A DNA stretch of 26,160 nt from assembly GCA_001792895.1 (NCBI GenBank), contig MARA01000125.1:1-26160 (forward strand), in the 5' to 3' direction. The DNA comes from Lentinus brumalis (lineage: Eukaryota > Basidiomycota > Agaricomycetes > Polyporales > Polyporaceae). Below are positions 1 through 9,900 of this stretch, one piece after another (within the stretch, counting starts at the first letter, position 1; every line of letters starts with the position of its first letter). The notes below the pieces were generated by a model. It was given only the letters and a program-made list of their open reading frames with translations, searched no databases and was not told the origin of the DNA. Position numbers and translations under genes: made by a program.

Positions 1-1100
1 CGAATCTCTCAACCCGCCACACGCACGCGAGGACGCGCCGCACCCGGTCTCTAGCACCGCACCGACTCGCCTGAACTGGTTTCACGTCGATCGGTGCGAG
101 GTCGCGCCGGGAGAGCCGCCTCGAGCCACAGTCGGCCCCGGAATGCAATGAAATCGCACTGTCGAGCGATTCTGAGACCGGCGCGGGGCGGCGTGCGAGC
201 GTGCGGGATCGATGGGAACTGTTCAGTACGTCCCGGGAGCGTTGGTTTGAGGACGGTCGGGGTCCGTGTGCGAGAGACAGAGCCGGGTCTGTGCGGCGGG
301 GCGGCGACTCGCCCCTCGGAGCGAATTGTTTCGAACCCGGCAGACGGGCGCGAGAACGCATCGCACACGGTCTGCAGCAGTATATGAACCCACTGTAAGA
401 GTTTCGCGGCGATCAGGGCCGGGGTCGAGGCGGGAGAGCCGTCGGGAGGTGGAGTTGGGCGAAATGCAATGAAATCGCGCTTTTGAGCGAATTTGAGACC
501 AACGCGGAGGGCGGTTTGAGTGTTTGCGCTTGATGGGGAACGTTCAGTGCGCTCCATGCGAGTTGGTTTGAGCGTGGTTGGGGCTGGGTGCGAGAGATAG
601 AACCGGTTCTGTGCGGCAGTGCGGCAGTTCACGAGGGTGTCGGTGCTGTCGCCGACTGTTCCTGGACCGCTGTGCTGATGTACGAGCGTCGCAGAGCATG
701 TGCTAGGTGAATCTACAACATGTTCGTCAAGTTGAATCGGAGGGGTGGGTCCGGGAGACGGCGGAGTCGAGTCGGTGCTGGCGACACGCAATGAAATCGC
801 GATTTGGACGCAATTCTCGAGCTCCGCGGATTGGCGCGAGACCGGCTCGTACGGTCCCGGGGAGGTGCAGGCGTGTCTTGACGCTGTGTCGGGACGCGTC
901 TGGAGCTCTGCGGGGTGCGATACTTGCGGATTTGTGGGTGAGAGCGCGGTAATTCGAGGATGGCGCGACGTACCGTTGTCCCTGCGCACGGGGCGCATAT
1001 CCCATGTTCGTACAGCATGTGGCTATCGAACGCATACGGCTGCGCATGTATGCGTTGCGATATGCGGCCGGGGTGCGCGTATTTTGCCGCCGCGCTGCCA
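1..1100. repeat. ~320 bp subrepeats at the left of unit 1
   Basis: The core GCAATGAAATCGC (first base of CAATG at 146, 467 and 789) recurs at steps of 321 and 322 bases. Between the first two cores further blocks match: a TTTCGAACCC block, a GTTTCGCGGCG block, a GGTTTGAG block and a GTGCGAGAGAYAGARCCGG block in the same order, though diverged. The third copy is similar mainly around its core. The window begins inside an earlier copy, so the array continues to the left. Several open frames run through this stretch on both strands, but they follow the subrepeat and differ between copies in ways not expected of a protein; I take them as GC-rich artefacts. Confidence 0.72.
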
Positions 1101-2139
1101 GAACACGATGCAGCGGGCCGTGCTGCGCCGGGGTCGCGGCGCAGACTGTCTCCGATGTCGCGGGGGATGAGTTGGTATGCTCTGAAAAGTTCTTGATGGC
1201 GCGGGGGATAGTGCACGGCGAGCAAGCCGGATTCTTGCTTTGTGGTGGAGACCGGGTCTGCGGCGTGCACGCGGCGGCCACGCAGGCCGGCTATGAGAGG
1301 TGGGGTAGAAATATCAGCAGCAGACGGAGTGAGCGTGAGGGGGTACTATACTGCGAGCCGGGAGGGGAGCGTGGGCGGGAAGACTGCTTTGTGCGCGCAC
1401 TTTCGCGTGACAGCACAGCGCTGAAAGTTGGTGAGGGCACTCACCTGATGCTCAACGCGCTTCCTCCAAGTGGCGAGGGGGCAGGACGAGTCGGCGGGTT
1501 GAGGTGAGGTTTGCATCGGACGAGGGATATGGCGTGTTTGAGGAAAGGTGTATTCGGGGAGCTTACTACATCGTGTATACGAAATACGCACTCGTCTACG
1601 CGGTGTGCGCACTGGTGGTACACGCGCGTGCACGGCCAATAGACTGAACATCGCGCCAGGAGGGCTCGAGAGCGTCGAGAACGGCGGCGAGCGGCGGCTG
1701 AGTACGGGCAATGCGTGCTTTGAGTGCGGCTCGAGAGTCTTGAGCAGGGGCAGCCCAGGTGCGGCCAGAGCGTGCGTTGAGCGTGGTCGAAGGAGGGCGA
1801 CGGTGGCCGTCTGCGGTGTCGAGAGCGGGACGTGAGCCAATCACAGCTCTTGGCACGGGGCGGGATCGGGCGCTTTGAGGAGGAAGGGAGGACGCAGTGG
1901 ACGTGGAGAGACGCAGTGGACGGGGATACGCACAGAAGAGAGAGTCTGTCGTCCAATCCCGAGTCCACAGCCGATAAACATGTCTGGCTGGGTCCGTTCG
2001 CGCCAGGGCGGATCTTGGGCACTCGAATACGCTGTGGGCCACTCTAGCTCTGGCAACGTCGGGCGGGCAGTAGACAGCACCGATGGGTGTGTCTTGCGTG
2101 GGCTCTCCGCTAGGAATGGCGGGAAAGCAGATCCCAGAT
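1101..2139. other. GC-rich leader without a recognisable gene (unit 1)
   Basis: About 1 kb between the subrepeats and the hexokinase promoter. It is present in all three units but with many indels. Open frames exist on both strands, yet none keeps its frame across the copies and none resembles a known family. Visible small structures are an inverted repeat at 1430-1445, a 19-base direct repeat at 1891-1926 (GACGCAGTGGACGKGGA twice) that is kept in all units, and a CCAAT box near 1835. It may hold distal promoter sequence of the captured hexokinase gene; this is inference. Confidence 0.5.
1430..1445. repeat. Inverted repeat with donor-like arms, unit 1
   Basis: GGTGAG, loop GGCA, CTCACC. It is kept unchanged in unit 2 (12109-12124) and unit 3 (23027-23042) although neighbouring bases differ. 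Six-base arms are short, so it may be chance. No run of T follows, and it is not a terminator. Confidence 0.45.
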
Positions 2140-2239
2140 GGCTCCACGTGACCGGCGTAGTATGTCATAAGGTGTAGCGCGTCCAACTCTCTCGCCCTCC
2201 TCCTACTCTTCCTTGCTCACCGTCTCTATCCCGACCGCC
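2140..2239 (+). promoter_or_regulatory. Promoter-like segment of hexokinase fragment, unit 1
   Basis: A CACGTGAC box (E-box core at 2145-2150) lies 95 bases before the ATG, followed by a conserved GTATGTCATAAGGTG stretch and then a strongly CT-rich run that leads into the ATG. CT-rich tracts before the start codon are common in highly expressed fungal housekeeping genes. No clear TATA box is seen. All three units keep this arrangement, so the promoter appears to have been copied with the gene fragment. Activity is not shown. Confidence 0.45.
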
Positions 2240-3560
2240 ATGAGCAAGACCCACGCGGCTTATGCGCCCTCGTCCGACGCCAGCCGCCGCATCCTCGACG
2301 AAATCGAGGAGCAGTTCCGCTTGACCAAGGAGGACCTCACGCGCATCACTGCCCAGTTCCTCGAGGACTTCTCGCTCGGTCTCAGAGAGTACAACCACCC
2401 GATGGCCATGATGTACGTCCTGGGTGACCTCGCAAGTGCGGCATGCATTCACGCGATAAGCTCTGCAGCCCGACATTCGTGACCGGAGTACCGAACGGTT
2501 CAGAAACTGGGTGAGTCTTCAGCTATCTCCTACCTCTGGCCCCTCCTTCCCCCTGCTCGCTGCCTGCGTATCATGCCTATCGTGCAACAGGAGCCGTGCA
2601 AACAACGGTCGTCTTCCGCATTGACGCGCTCTCGTACGAGTCTTGGATTCGCGCGCTCCTTATGGCAGTTTGCTCTGGCATCAAGAAGCTCCATTGCGTC
2701 CAGCGACCGAGATTACGCACTCGGCGTAACCCATCCATCGATATGACAAGTATGGGAGCGCAGCTCACCGGCAGTCCGTCCTTCGTGCGGGATGCGCGAC
2801 TGTGCGCGCCGTCCCTTGGGTTCTCAGGGCGTCGCGTACGCGCGCAGCATTTCCTTCGTTCTCTGGCTTGCTGTCACAGGACCGCGAAGAATGCGAAGTT
2901 TTGCATGCGAAGTCGCGGTACCTTTTGCGTGACGACGTCATACTTGGGCTCGGACGTCCTTGATCTTGTCGAGCGCTTCCAAGATCCCGAACTGATCTGA
3001 CGGCCTTGCAGAACATTTCTCGCGCTCGATCTCGGCGGAACAAACCTGTACGAGTCCACGCCCTCATATAGGCTTGCGTGATAATAACCTTCACCGCCGT
3101 CCAGGCGAGTCTGCGAAGTCGAGCTACTCGGCAACCACGAGTTCGTCTTGAGGCAGCAGAAGTACAAGGTGTCGGATGCCCTGAAGACAGGAGAGGCCAC
3201 AGCTCTGTTTGGTGAGTGATATGCCCAATCGCCGTGCCGCACGCGTGGCTTACTGTAGCCGAAACTCTCCCGCAGATTACTTGGCCGATTCCGTCGACGC
3301 CTTCCTGACCGAGTACGCTTCCGCCGTCCCTTCAAGTCCCTCATCCGAACGAGGCAATCCGTTCGCGTCCCCATCGCTGTCGGAAGAGCCGGCGGTTCCT
3401 CTTGGCCTCACATTCAGCTTCCCCGTCGAACAAACTGCTCTTAACGAAGGAAAGATCCTGACTTGGACGAAAGGCTTCGCTGCGAAGAACGCCATCGCGG
3501 TGAGGCTGCTCCAGGACGCCTCGCGACGCATCTGGCCCTGGTGAACGATGCGAGTCCGGC
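2240..3560 (+). pseudogene. Hexokinase 5' fragment, unit 1 (208 codons open after splicing)
   Basis: Hexokinase phosphorylates glucose and other hexoses with ATP in the cytosol, the first step of glycolysis. Exons: 2240-2412, 2469-2510, 3012-3047, 3105-3211 and 3276 onward; introns of 56, 501, 57 and 64 bases, all GT-AG. Spliced, the frame is open for 208 codons to a TGA at 3542-3544. Seen motifs: FVTGVPNGSETG, the phosphate-binding LALDLGGTNLRVCEVELL, and the sugar-binding signature LGLTFSFPVEQTALN followed by WTKGF (the usual F after LG is L). The ATG was chosen because MSKTHAAY follows the CT-rich leader. A base missing near 3520, compared with units 2 and 3, shifts the frame. Similarity to hexokinase ends at ALVND, around 3550; a full enzyme has about 500 residues, so more than half is absent. 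A working kinase is not expected. Identity is firm. Confidence 0.95.
2591..3011 (+). other. Extra sequence inside hexokinase intron 2, unit 1
   Basis: The second intron is 501 bases, about nine times the others. Its first 80 bases (2511-2590) look like a complete short intron, ending in GCAACAG. The remaining ~420 bases therefore look inserted or like a former exon-intron mixture. A reading frame of 134 codons crosses it, but units 2 and 3 differ here by out-of-frame indels (for example GAAGAATGCGAAG against GAAGACGAAG), so I treat it as noncoding. Equivalent stretches are 13236-13653 and 24182-24601. No terminal inverted repeats or target duplication were found. Confidence 0.5.
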
Positions 3561-3654
3561 GGCGGACTGCGGCGGCATGTGTAGACAGCGGAATATATTT
3601 GTTCGCGCGATTCGCGGCGGATCTCGGGTGTGTGATCGTATCGTCGACGAGGAC

Positions 3655-3718
3655 CCGCCGATAAAAACGTTGGAAAGGGCGGTTTGGGAGGCATATAGAA
3701 ACGTAGGACCTCTCCTAG
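3655..3718 (+). promoter_or_regulatory. Second promoter-like segment, unit 1
   Basis: GATAAAAACG (from 3660) and GCATATAGAAACG (from 3691) lie a short way before an ATG at 3719 that is preceded by a CT-rich run. Units 2 and 3 read CCATATAGAAACG. The placement suits a TATA-type promoter, but with no identified gene behind it the call is weak. Confidence 0.3.
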
Positions 3719-3874
3719 ATGGTGTGCCCTCTGGGTGGACTTCTGCGTGCGATGGCTTCTGCGGACTCGGATTCAGGCTACCTAGTACATGCAGCTGCGA
3801 GAGAAATACACGACTTTCCCCAGAGCTCCCGCCCGCAACCCGCTCGAAAACGCTCCCTGCAGGAGCCTCATTGA
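3719..3874 (+). pseudogene. Short reading frame of 51 codons, unknown, unit 1
   Basis: Starts at the ATG following the TATA-like and CT-rich stretch and ends at TGA 3872-3874. The stretch DSDSGYLVHAAAREIHDFPQ has a natural-looking composition. The sequence after the stop stays open in the same frame for a further ~40 codons (YGRLSKGLDAISCLGASC and on), so the TGA may be a mutation in a longer exon. A GTAAGC donor near 4010 could follow it. Units 2 and 3 are frameshifted close to codon 12. I do not recognise a family. Confidence 0.3.
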
Positions 3875-4620
3875 TACGGGCGCCTATCCAAGGGACTCGA
3901 CGCGATCTCGTGTCTCGGCGCGTCCTGCCTCCCGCCACCACTGCCTCCGTCCTCTTGCCCCGGGCCGTCACACTCGACGCTGCTCGGAACTCGACAACGG
4001 TACCCAGGTAAGCCGCGTCCGCCGCAACTGATTGCAGCGCACACGCATCACTCCGCACGCCGCGACACCTGCTCCAAGCAGTGGGCTTTGTGCACTATAC
4101 TGCCGGTGAGTCTCTGCGCAGCCCGACCATTCAGGCCCGCAGGCTGGCGTCCGTGACGGAAGAGGTAGGCTGTGCATCCAGTAAGTACGGCAGGAACAGT
4201 ACGACACACAGGTACGCACATTGGAGTCGCGTTCGCGTCGAGCTTCGCGCAGTGCAGTCGGCAAGTCGCCGGAGCGGCCCGAACGCTTCTTGACTCTAGT
4301 ACGCACAGGTGAGTAGCCGTATGCGGGGAACTTGAAAAGGCTGAAACGTACCGTTCGCGCCTGTCCTGCTCGCGTCTGCGCCGGCGGAACGCTGCTCGCG
4401 GCAGTAGGTACGACTCCGAGTCCGGGTGCGTGCACTGTAATCGTCTTCGCGTCGACGGCAGCCGGTGAGTCGCAGGTACCATGTCCTTGAACGAGCCGAA
4501 ACATACCGTTCGAGCGGACAGGCACAGAGTCTGTCCTGCTCGAGTCCGGGGCCGGAAACTCTGCTTCAGGTAGGTCCTATCGGTGAGTACGACTCCCGGG
4601 GCCGGGCGTGATCAGCAAGC
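3875..4620. repeat. Segment dense in splice-like signals, with short internal repeats, unit 1
   Basis: No gene can be assigned. The block GAAACRTACCGTTCG occurs at 4343-4357 and 4498-4512, each time followed by TGTCCTGCTCG and preceded by a GTGAGT. CGACTCC/GAGTCCGG blocks recur around 4409, 4540 and 4585. At least six GTGAGT, GTAAGT or GTAGGT motifs fall in this stretch. It could be the remains of several small exons or a short tandem repeat that contains a donor site. Units 2 and 3 keep the order with deletions. Confidence 0.45.
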
Positions 4621-4630
4621 AGGTGCGTAC

Positions 4631-5115
4631 CTTCGAGCCTCTCTCTCCGAGTCTCTCGGCTCGCCTCGCGTATTGCGGACGCGTCAGTCAGTAGATCTGC
4701 TAGAACATCAGTCAGAATGGAATTGATACCCAGAACGACCAAGCATATGAGAGTACTCACAGGCAGGTCGATCTTGCGGCCGCAGAGCTCAGCACGGCCA
4801 AGCCGTGCGGGCAGCAAAACTACGGCTCATGGTTGCTTCTGGAAATGACGGACCCGCGCCGCCGCAGCAGACAGCGCAGCCTTCGAGTCCGAGAGCTGCT
4901 CGAGTCGCGGATATCGCCCAGCAGCTGGGACGCCTGCGTGCCAGTAGAGTTTGAGTGCACAGGACAGAGTGAGTATGTTGCATGAGGTCGCGTGTCCACG
5001 CCAGCGTGAACACTTCAGATGGATTTGGGAGGCAGCTCACCTTTGCCTCCAGTGATCCCGACCGTCGTCCCGCAGTCCACGCGTCGCAGAGGATATGGAG
5101 AGTGCAGGACGGCCA
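4631..5115 (-). pseudogene. Possible minus-strand exons, unknown gene, unit 1
   Basis: Read on the minus strand, two good introns can be placed: 5040 to 4934 (107 bases, GTGAGC to GCAG) and 4760 to 4700 (61 bases, GTGAGT, a CTGAC branch point, TTCTAG). They separate a segment ending in CGTTVGITGGK, a middle exon of 173 bases (4933-4761), and an exon at 4699-4631 that is followed by another donor, GTACGC. The last exon (DLLTDASAIREASRETRRER in one frame) is well kept in unit 2: one silent and one missense change. Frames do not join without a stop, so the segment is broken or misread. The plus strand also carries donor-like sites here. I do not recognise the product. Confidence 0.3.
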
Positions 5116-5229
5116 TGTGTGGCGAGGACGGTAAGGCTGGCCGAGGCTGCAATGTCGTGAGGGGAGAACATCGTCGCATTGGAGAGGGGAAGAGGCGTCT
5201 CGACGGTAGGTTATGATGCCGCGACGGGG

Positions 5230-5984
5230 ACATATGGAACTAGGGACTTAGGAGGGAATATCACGCCATGCGGAGGTATATTTTCGGGCAGGATGGCCGT
5301 ACGGCCGGCGGGTGGCTTAGACGGCGGCTCCAATCTGTACGGGCGAATAGTGCAGCGGCAGGTCAGATACTGTAAGTCGTGCGGTGACTGCCGGACGGGT
5401 AGAGTAGATAGATGCTCTGGAATGTTGTATCAGCGGGATGATAGACGAGGTCCGACCGCAATTCAGTGAATATTGTCTGCATCAACACGGTCATTATGCC
5501 CGTGGGCTGCACGTAGCCCGCAATCTCCGCTGTCCAGCGAGTATCGCCCTCGCTTCGCGTGCCGTCAGATGGTTGACTCCAGCAACCGAGCATAATCCCA
5601 CTGGGATCCCTCAACTCTTGAGCATCCTGGAGCACAATCAGACCGTGACAGAATATATGATATACAGTACTTAGCTCTGTATGTATGGTTGCGCCCTACA
5701 CGCGGTGGCATCTCGGGTTGAGCCGCTTCAATTGGGCCTTGTAATATGTCAGCCTCAGCATCCGCGCCCTGGGGACGCTAAGACGGAGCCCAGGCTGCCA
5801 GGATCATGACCTCATCCAGACGCGCTGAGAACTTGAGCTCATCACGCTCATCAAATTTGCTATGGCCAGGATCCGCCGCTGCCAGGCAGTCGTCGGTCAA
5901 GCGCAGGCCGTAAGTCTGCACAAAGCTTGGAAGCACTAGTCCTGGAGCTCTCCGCAAATTGTGGGATAGGACAAAAGCAGACAC
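5230..5984 (-). pseudogene. Minus-strand coding remnants, unknown, unit 1
   Basis: Two minus-strand frames look like real protein by composition. One, 5984-5778, holds FVQTYGLRLTDDCLAAADP and HSKFDERDELKFSARLDEV before a stop; after the stop the same frame stays sensible (ADAEADILQGPIEAAQPEMP). The other, 5635-5363, contains LRDPSGIMLGCWSQPSDG and TDTFQSI-like sequence (ADTTFQSIYLLYPSG). Together they suggest one gene read leftward whose frame is broken. In unit 2 the same stretch has insertions of a few bases (GAGCTCAAG followed by extra bases). I know of no family that matches. No start codon or promoter is identified. Confidence 0.35.
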
Positions 5985-6840
5985 TGCGGACAGCGTCCGA
6001 GTCTGAGTCTAGCACATTGCAGCTTAGCTCACTGTGTTCATTCTGTAAGTTGCTAGATATAGCTCCTGCAAGGATACGCACCAGCCAGCTAGGAGTGTGT
6101 AAGGATGAGAGACGAAGCCAGATCGTGAGAGCGGGTTTTGGAGATGAGTCCAAATCTGGCAGTGCTGCTTGGCGCTTCACCACTACGCCTTGCACAGATC
6201 TGGATCTGGGTGGCCTTCCGCACCTCTACACCTTCGTACATCGTGCATAACCGCAGTTGGCATGCCAGAAGCACATCAGAAGGCTCACTGGTAGTGTTCT
6301 ACTGGTACTGAGACATGAGAAGTGGCAAGTCTTATTAATCCTTACTCTGTGTCTCCATTCGTCTGCAAATGACTTGTTTCTCGCTAGATTGCGGCGTAAA
6401 CATGTTTCTGGCATATGCAATTATGCTGAGGCGATAGGAGACACCCATAATGGGTAAGACTAATGCTACGTCTCTGGTGATGTCTACTTGCTGACTGGGA
6501 ACACGGGATACACGGAACTAGCTGCAGTTCTCCGCCCGCCACTGCAACCGCCTGCTCAGCATCCCAATCTCTTCGTAATTCCAAGCCTCCCCAATTGATG
6601 CATCACAGAGCGCCCATTTAGGCGAGCAGCGCCCCAATCTTGCGAACGTCGGAACACACGCTAATGCTTGGAATATCTAGGTCTTCCGCTTCCCACTCCC
6701 ATTAGCCCACCACTCCAGCCGAGCTTGCGCTGCGCGTTCTGGTTGGTCCGCCACCAGGGATGACTCATACTCGTGCTACAAGCTCCGGAAGCTCTTGTAA
6801 TCTGCATGAGGAGTTTCGCGGGGTCCTGCAGCCCGATGAG
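5985..6840. other. Conserved, less GC-rich segment with no defined gene, unit 1
   Basis: Closely similar to unit 2 (about 16766-17650), with fewer indels than the rest of the unit. Frames of 60-110 codons exist on both strands (plus 6257-6457, minus 6195-5860), but none is recognised and the strand cannot be decided. A minus-strand frame here could continue into the remnant at 5984-5778. Confidence 0.4.
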
Positions 6841-6852
6841 ACCCTCCAAGTG

Positions 6853-6941
6853 TATTTATACCGTGCTCTCCTCCTCCTCTCCGACACACATCCCTCATCT
6901 CCCAGTGCCTCCGCGTCCTCCCACCCTCTACATTCTTTGCG
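6853..6941 (+). promoter_or_regulatory. TATA box and CT-rich leader of intron-rich pseudogene, unit 1
   Basis: TATTTATA at 6853-6860 is followed by a long CT-rich stretch with few purines and then an ATG at 6942. The layout (TATA, CT-rich start region, ATG after about 90 bases) is typical of a strongly expressed fungal gene. Unit 2 has the stronger form TATATATA at the same place. Confidence 0.6.
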
Positions 6942-9900
6942 ATGCTATATTTGCTACTACGTTTGCACACTGTCCCTTGCTGCTTCTATCCTCCCGGTCA
7001 CTAGCAGTGCGTGCACCGTGCATGATCACTGTCACGTACTACCCCTCGGCCTATGCAGACTCGCAACACATCTCGTCAGTCACTCCGACTCACCTCGCGT
7101 GCGTTCCTGGCCTTGTTTACTCACGTCTCAACTCTCTCCAGGTTCAGTTTGATGACCAGGAGGGCGACCATTGACCGGCAATGCCATTCATGAATCATGT
7201 GGTAAGTATGTCCCCTTCCTATCCTACACACCGCTGACGCCCCGATATCTTTCAGGGTACGCACTCGGATCTCTTACAGTCATGTCGCCGTCTCGGTACA
7301 TTGCTCCTCGGCGGTCCTGACATGTGTTGCGCAGGTGAGAACTCGTTCGTGGTGAGCATTGCTTTCCGGTGGTGATCTACCGGCACTAATACATTACTTG
7401 AACTCTCCAGCCCGCACCAGCCTTCCCCAGCTAACCGACATCCCTCAGAAATTGCTTACCGCTCCTGCGGTCCCAGGCGAAGCGGGGAGCGGTCGTCCCC
7501 GGGCAGCAGGTGTGTCATGCAAATGGTGCAACTGCGACATGTGATGACTGACCGCGTCAGAACTGCCGCCCCAACACGAGCTCGCCCTGCGCTGCTACTC
7601 AGGTACGTCAGTTTCGTCGTTTCCATATACTAGAACTGATCACCGGTGCATACGTGCGGCATGTTCCTCAGCAGTACGTACTGCCGGGAGCCGGACTCTG
7701 CTCTGCTGTTGCCCTAGTCGCCGCTGGCTGTCGCATCAGAGATCCTGTACAAACGGATGGTGAGTTGTATCTCCACGGAGGTCCGCTCGGAATCTTGACC
7801 TACTCGCGCGCAGGGAACGCCGCCTGAGTAAGTACTCCGATTGGACTCGGCAGACTTGACCGAGAGCCGTGGGTGCGTATACCGGCAAGATAGATAGCCT
7901 GGGCTGACAGGAAAGGTAAGTACGTCAGTCTTTGAGGCACAACACAGGTTCCATACTTACCTGTGTCTCAGATGATACCGGCGGACAGTGGAACAAGTCG
8001 CCGGCGGTGTCCGTGGCAGCATACTATACCTGATCCTCGGCACACGACCATCGTCGTTGCCGTGTTTCGACCGTACTGTACTTCTGAGGTACGTAGGCTC
8101 CTCGGTTTCGGGCGGCGGTATGCTGAGTCGGCTTGTCTGTGTAGGTCGCACGAGAAACGTGCCTAGAAGAAACAAGGTACCTTGTAAGTCGGGCTAATTC
8201 TGCACATCCGGCGGTTGCTCACTATGTAGATGTTGTGATTGCCTAGCGAACGCGTACACTGCGTGGCCGCGAGACGCACTCATGGTGTGCCGGGTCTTGG
8301 AGAAACATGACCTTGACAGAGGCGGCTAGCGTAGCGTCTGTGTGTTGGGACGCAGAGCTGATGTCGTTAAGTGCCGACAAGTTCGAGAACGCTGCCGGGC
8401 CGTCGGTGAACGTGAGCAAGCATAGTCAGCAGAGGGAGGTATGTCAGATAACATCAGGCTTGAAGTTCACCGTTCACTGACCTACGCACAGCAGGTCCGA
8501 GCCACGTCTCCGCGTGAACAAGAGATCATTGCCGAACGTACCGGCGAAATGTAGCGCAGTACTTCGGCGGCTTGGCCAGGTCGCTTTCTCCGGGCTTCAA
8601 GTTGGAGTTATCGCTCCTACTTGATGTCTGTGGCCCTGGTGTGAGTGCAGTTCTCCATTCAGCGCGAGGAGTCAAGACGCGAATGAATGACGGGAGAATG
8701 ATTGGCGCAGGTCGCAGGTCCGAGATACAGCAGGCTGCCAGGCGGGTACTCGCCCTGACACGAAGTCGATCCGTCGGTTCGCCACCAGCTCTATCAGGTT
8801 AGTCAGTATTGTTCCCCTTCCTCGTGTAAGCCAGACAGAACTGGCGGTATTACACCAGATTCGTCAACTTTGATAGCCAGTAGGCATGTTCTCGCCGGCA
8901 GCACGCGTCGTATCCTCATGAAGGGCGGGTCGCGATTTGGACCTAGGGGTGTAAGATCGCCTGCTGCAGCACTCCGAGTCAGTAGTACCCGACCGCGGAC
9001 GGTCATAGGCTATCATGAAATGTATGTCAGCTCTCTGAGGCATGTCAGATATCCCGTACTGACCAGTACTAGTCCACTTTCAGACGCTTCGTCCGGCGGC
9101 GAACAGTCGCACAAGTCGCCGAGGCCCGTCATCGCTTGTCAATGATGCTGGTGCGAATCGACTCTGCGGCAATTGCAAGATATACATGTTCGCGCAAGCT
9201 CCCCGACGACCGCATGCTGAGTGACCTGTCTAGAAGTCCACGTGAGGCAGCTAGAATACCAAGCTCCGATCGACTCTGTGCGCCCGATACTTGCTCACCA
9301 TTTACAGTTCATGCGAGCGCGATTGACTTAGTATCGCCGCGGAGGTGCGCCTTGCCGTGTGTCGGGGCCTTCCAGGGACTGCGTCTAGACCGTGCGGGTG
9401 AGTAGACATCGCGCCTGTTCGACCCAGTCTTCGTGCGACGAGCTGACTCATCTAGATGTCCATATCGAATAGCCGACTTACCAGGGTGCCGGCACGTCGA
9501 CGAGAACACCGCCTGCCTGCAAAAGGACGAGGTATGTCAGGCGTGCAAGATATCGAGTTGGCCATTCACTCACTCAAGTTCACAGCATGACCGTTCAGCG
9601 CCATGCGACTCTAGTGCGGCTCCGGCTTTCAGTGCCGTTCGAGCTTGATGTTCACGGCTCTTCGTTGGGTCCAGGCTTCCCAGGCAAGGTCGGCACGCAG
9701 TCGAACACACCGATTGCATGAGAGTTGCAGGTCCGGGGTTCAGGTGAGCGTGCCAGTTCTCGCCTTCGCCGGGATCTTGAGCGTTGAGTCGGGCTGACTA
9801 GGAGAGTGCAGTCGCTCGCTTCCGGCCATGTCGAGTCGAGAATACCGTCAGTCGGCTCCGGTCCAGAACACCCGCTGGGAGATAGTATGAACTACACTCG

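Noticed and set aside
713..2186. Long minus-strand open frames of 160-196 codons left of hexokinase (and their counterparts in units 2 and 3)
   Set aside because: They overlap one another in several frames, are rich in Arg, Ser and Pro as expected of GC-rich noncoding sequence, and are changed by out-of-frame indels between copies. No family resemblance.
2596..3000. A 134-codon protein inside hexokinase intron 2
   Set aside because: Out-of-frame indels between copies, and the stretch lies between good intron borders.
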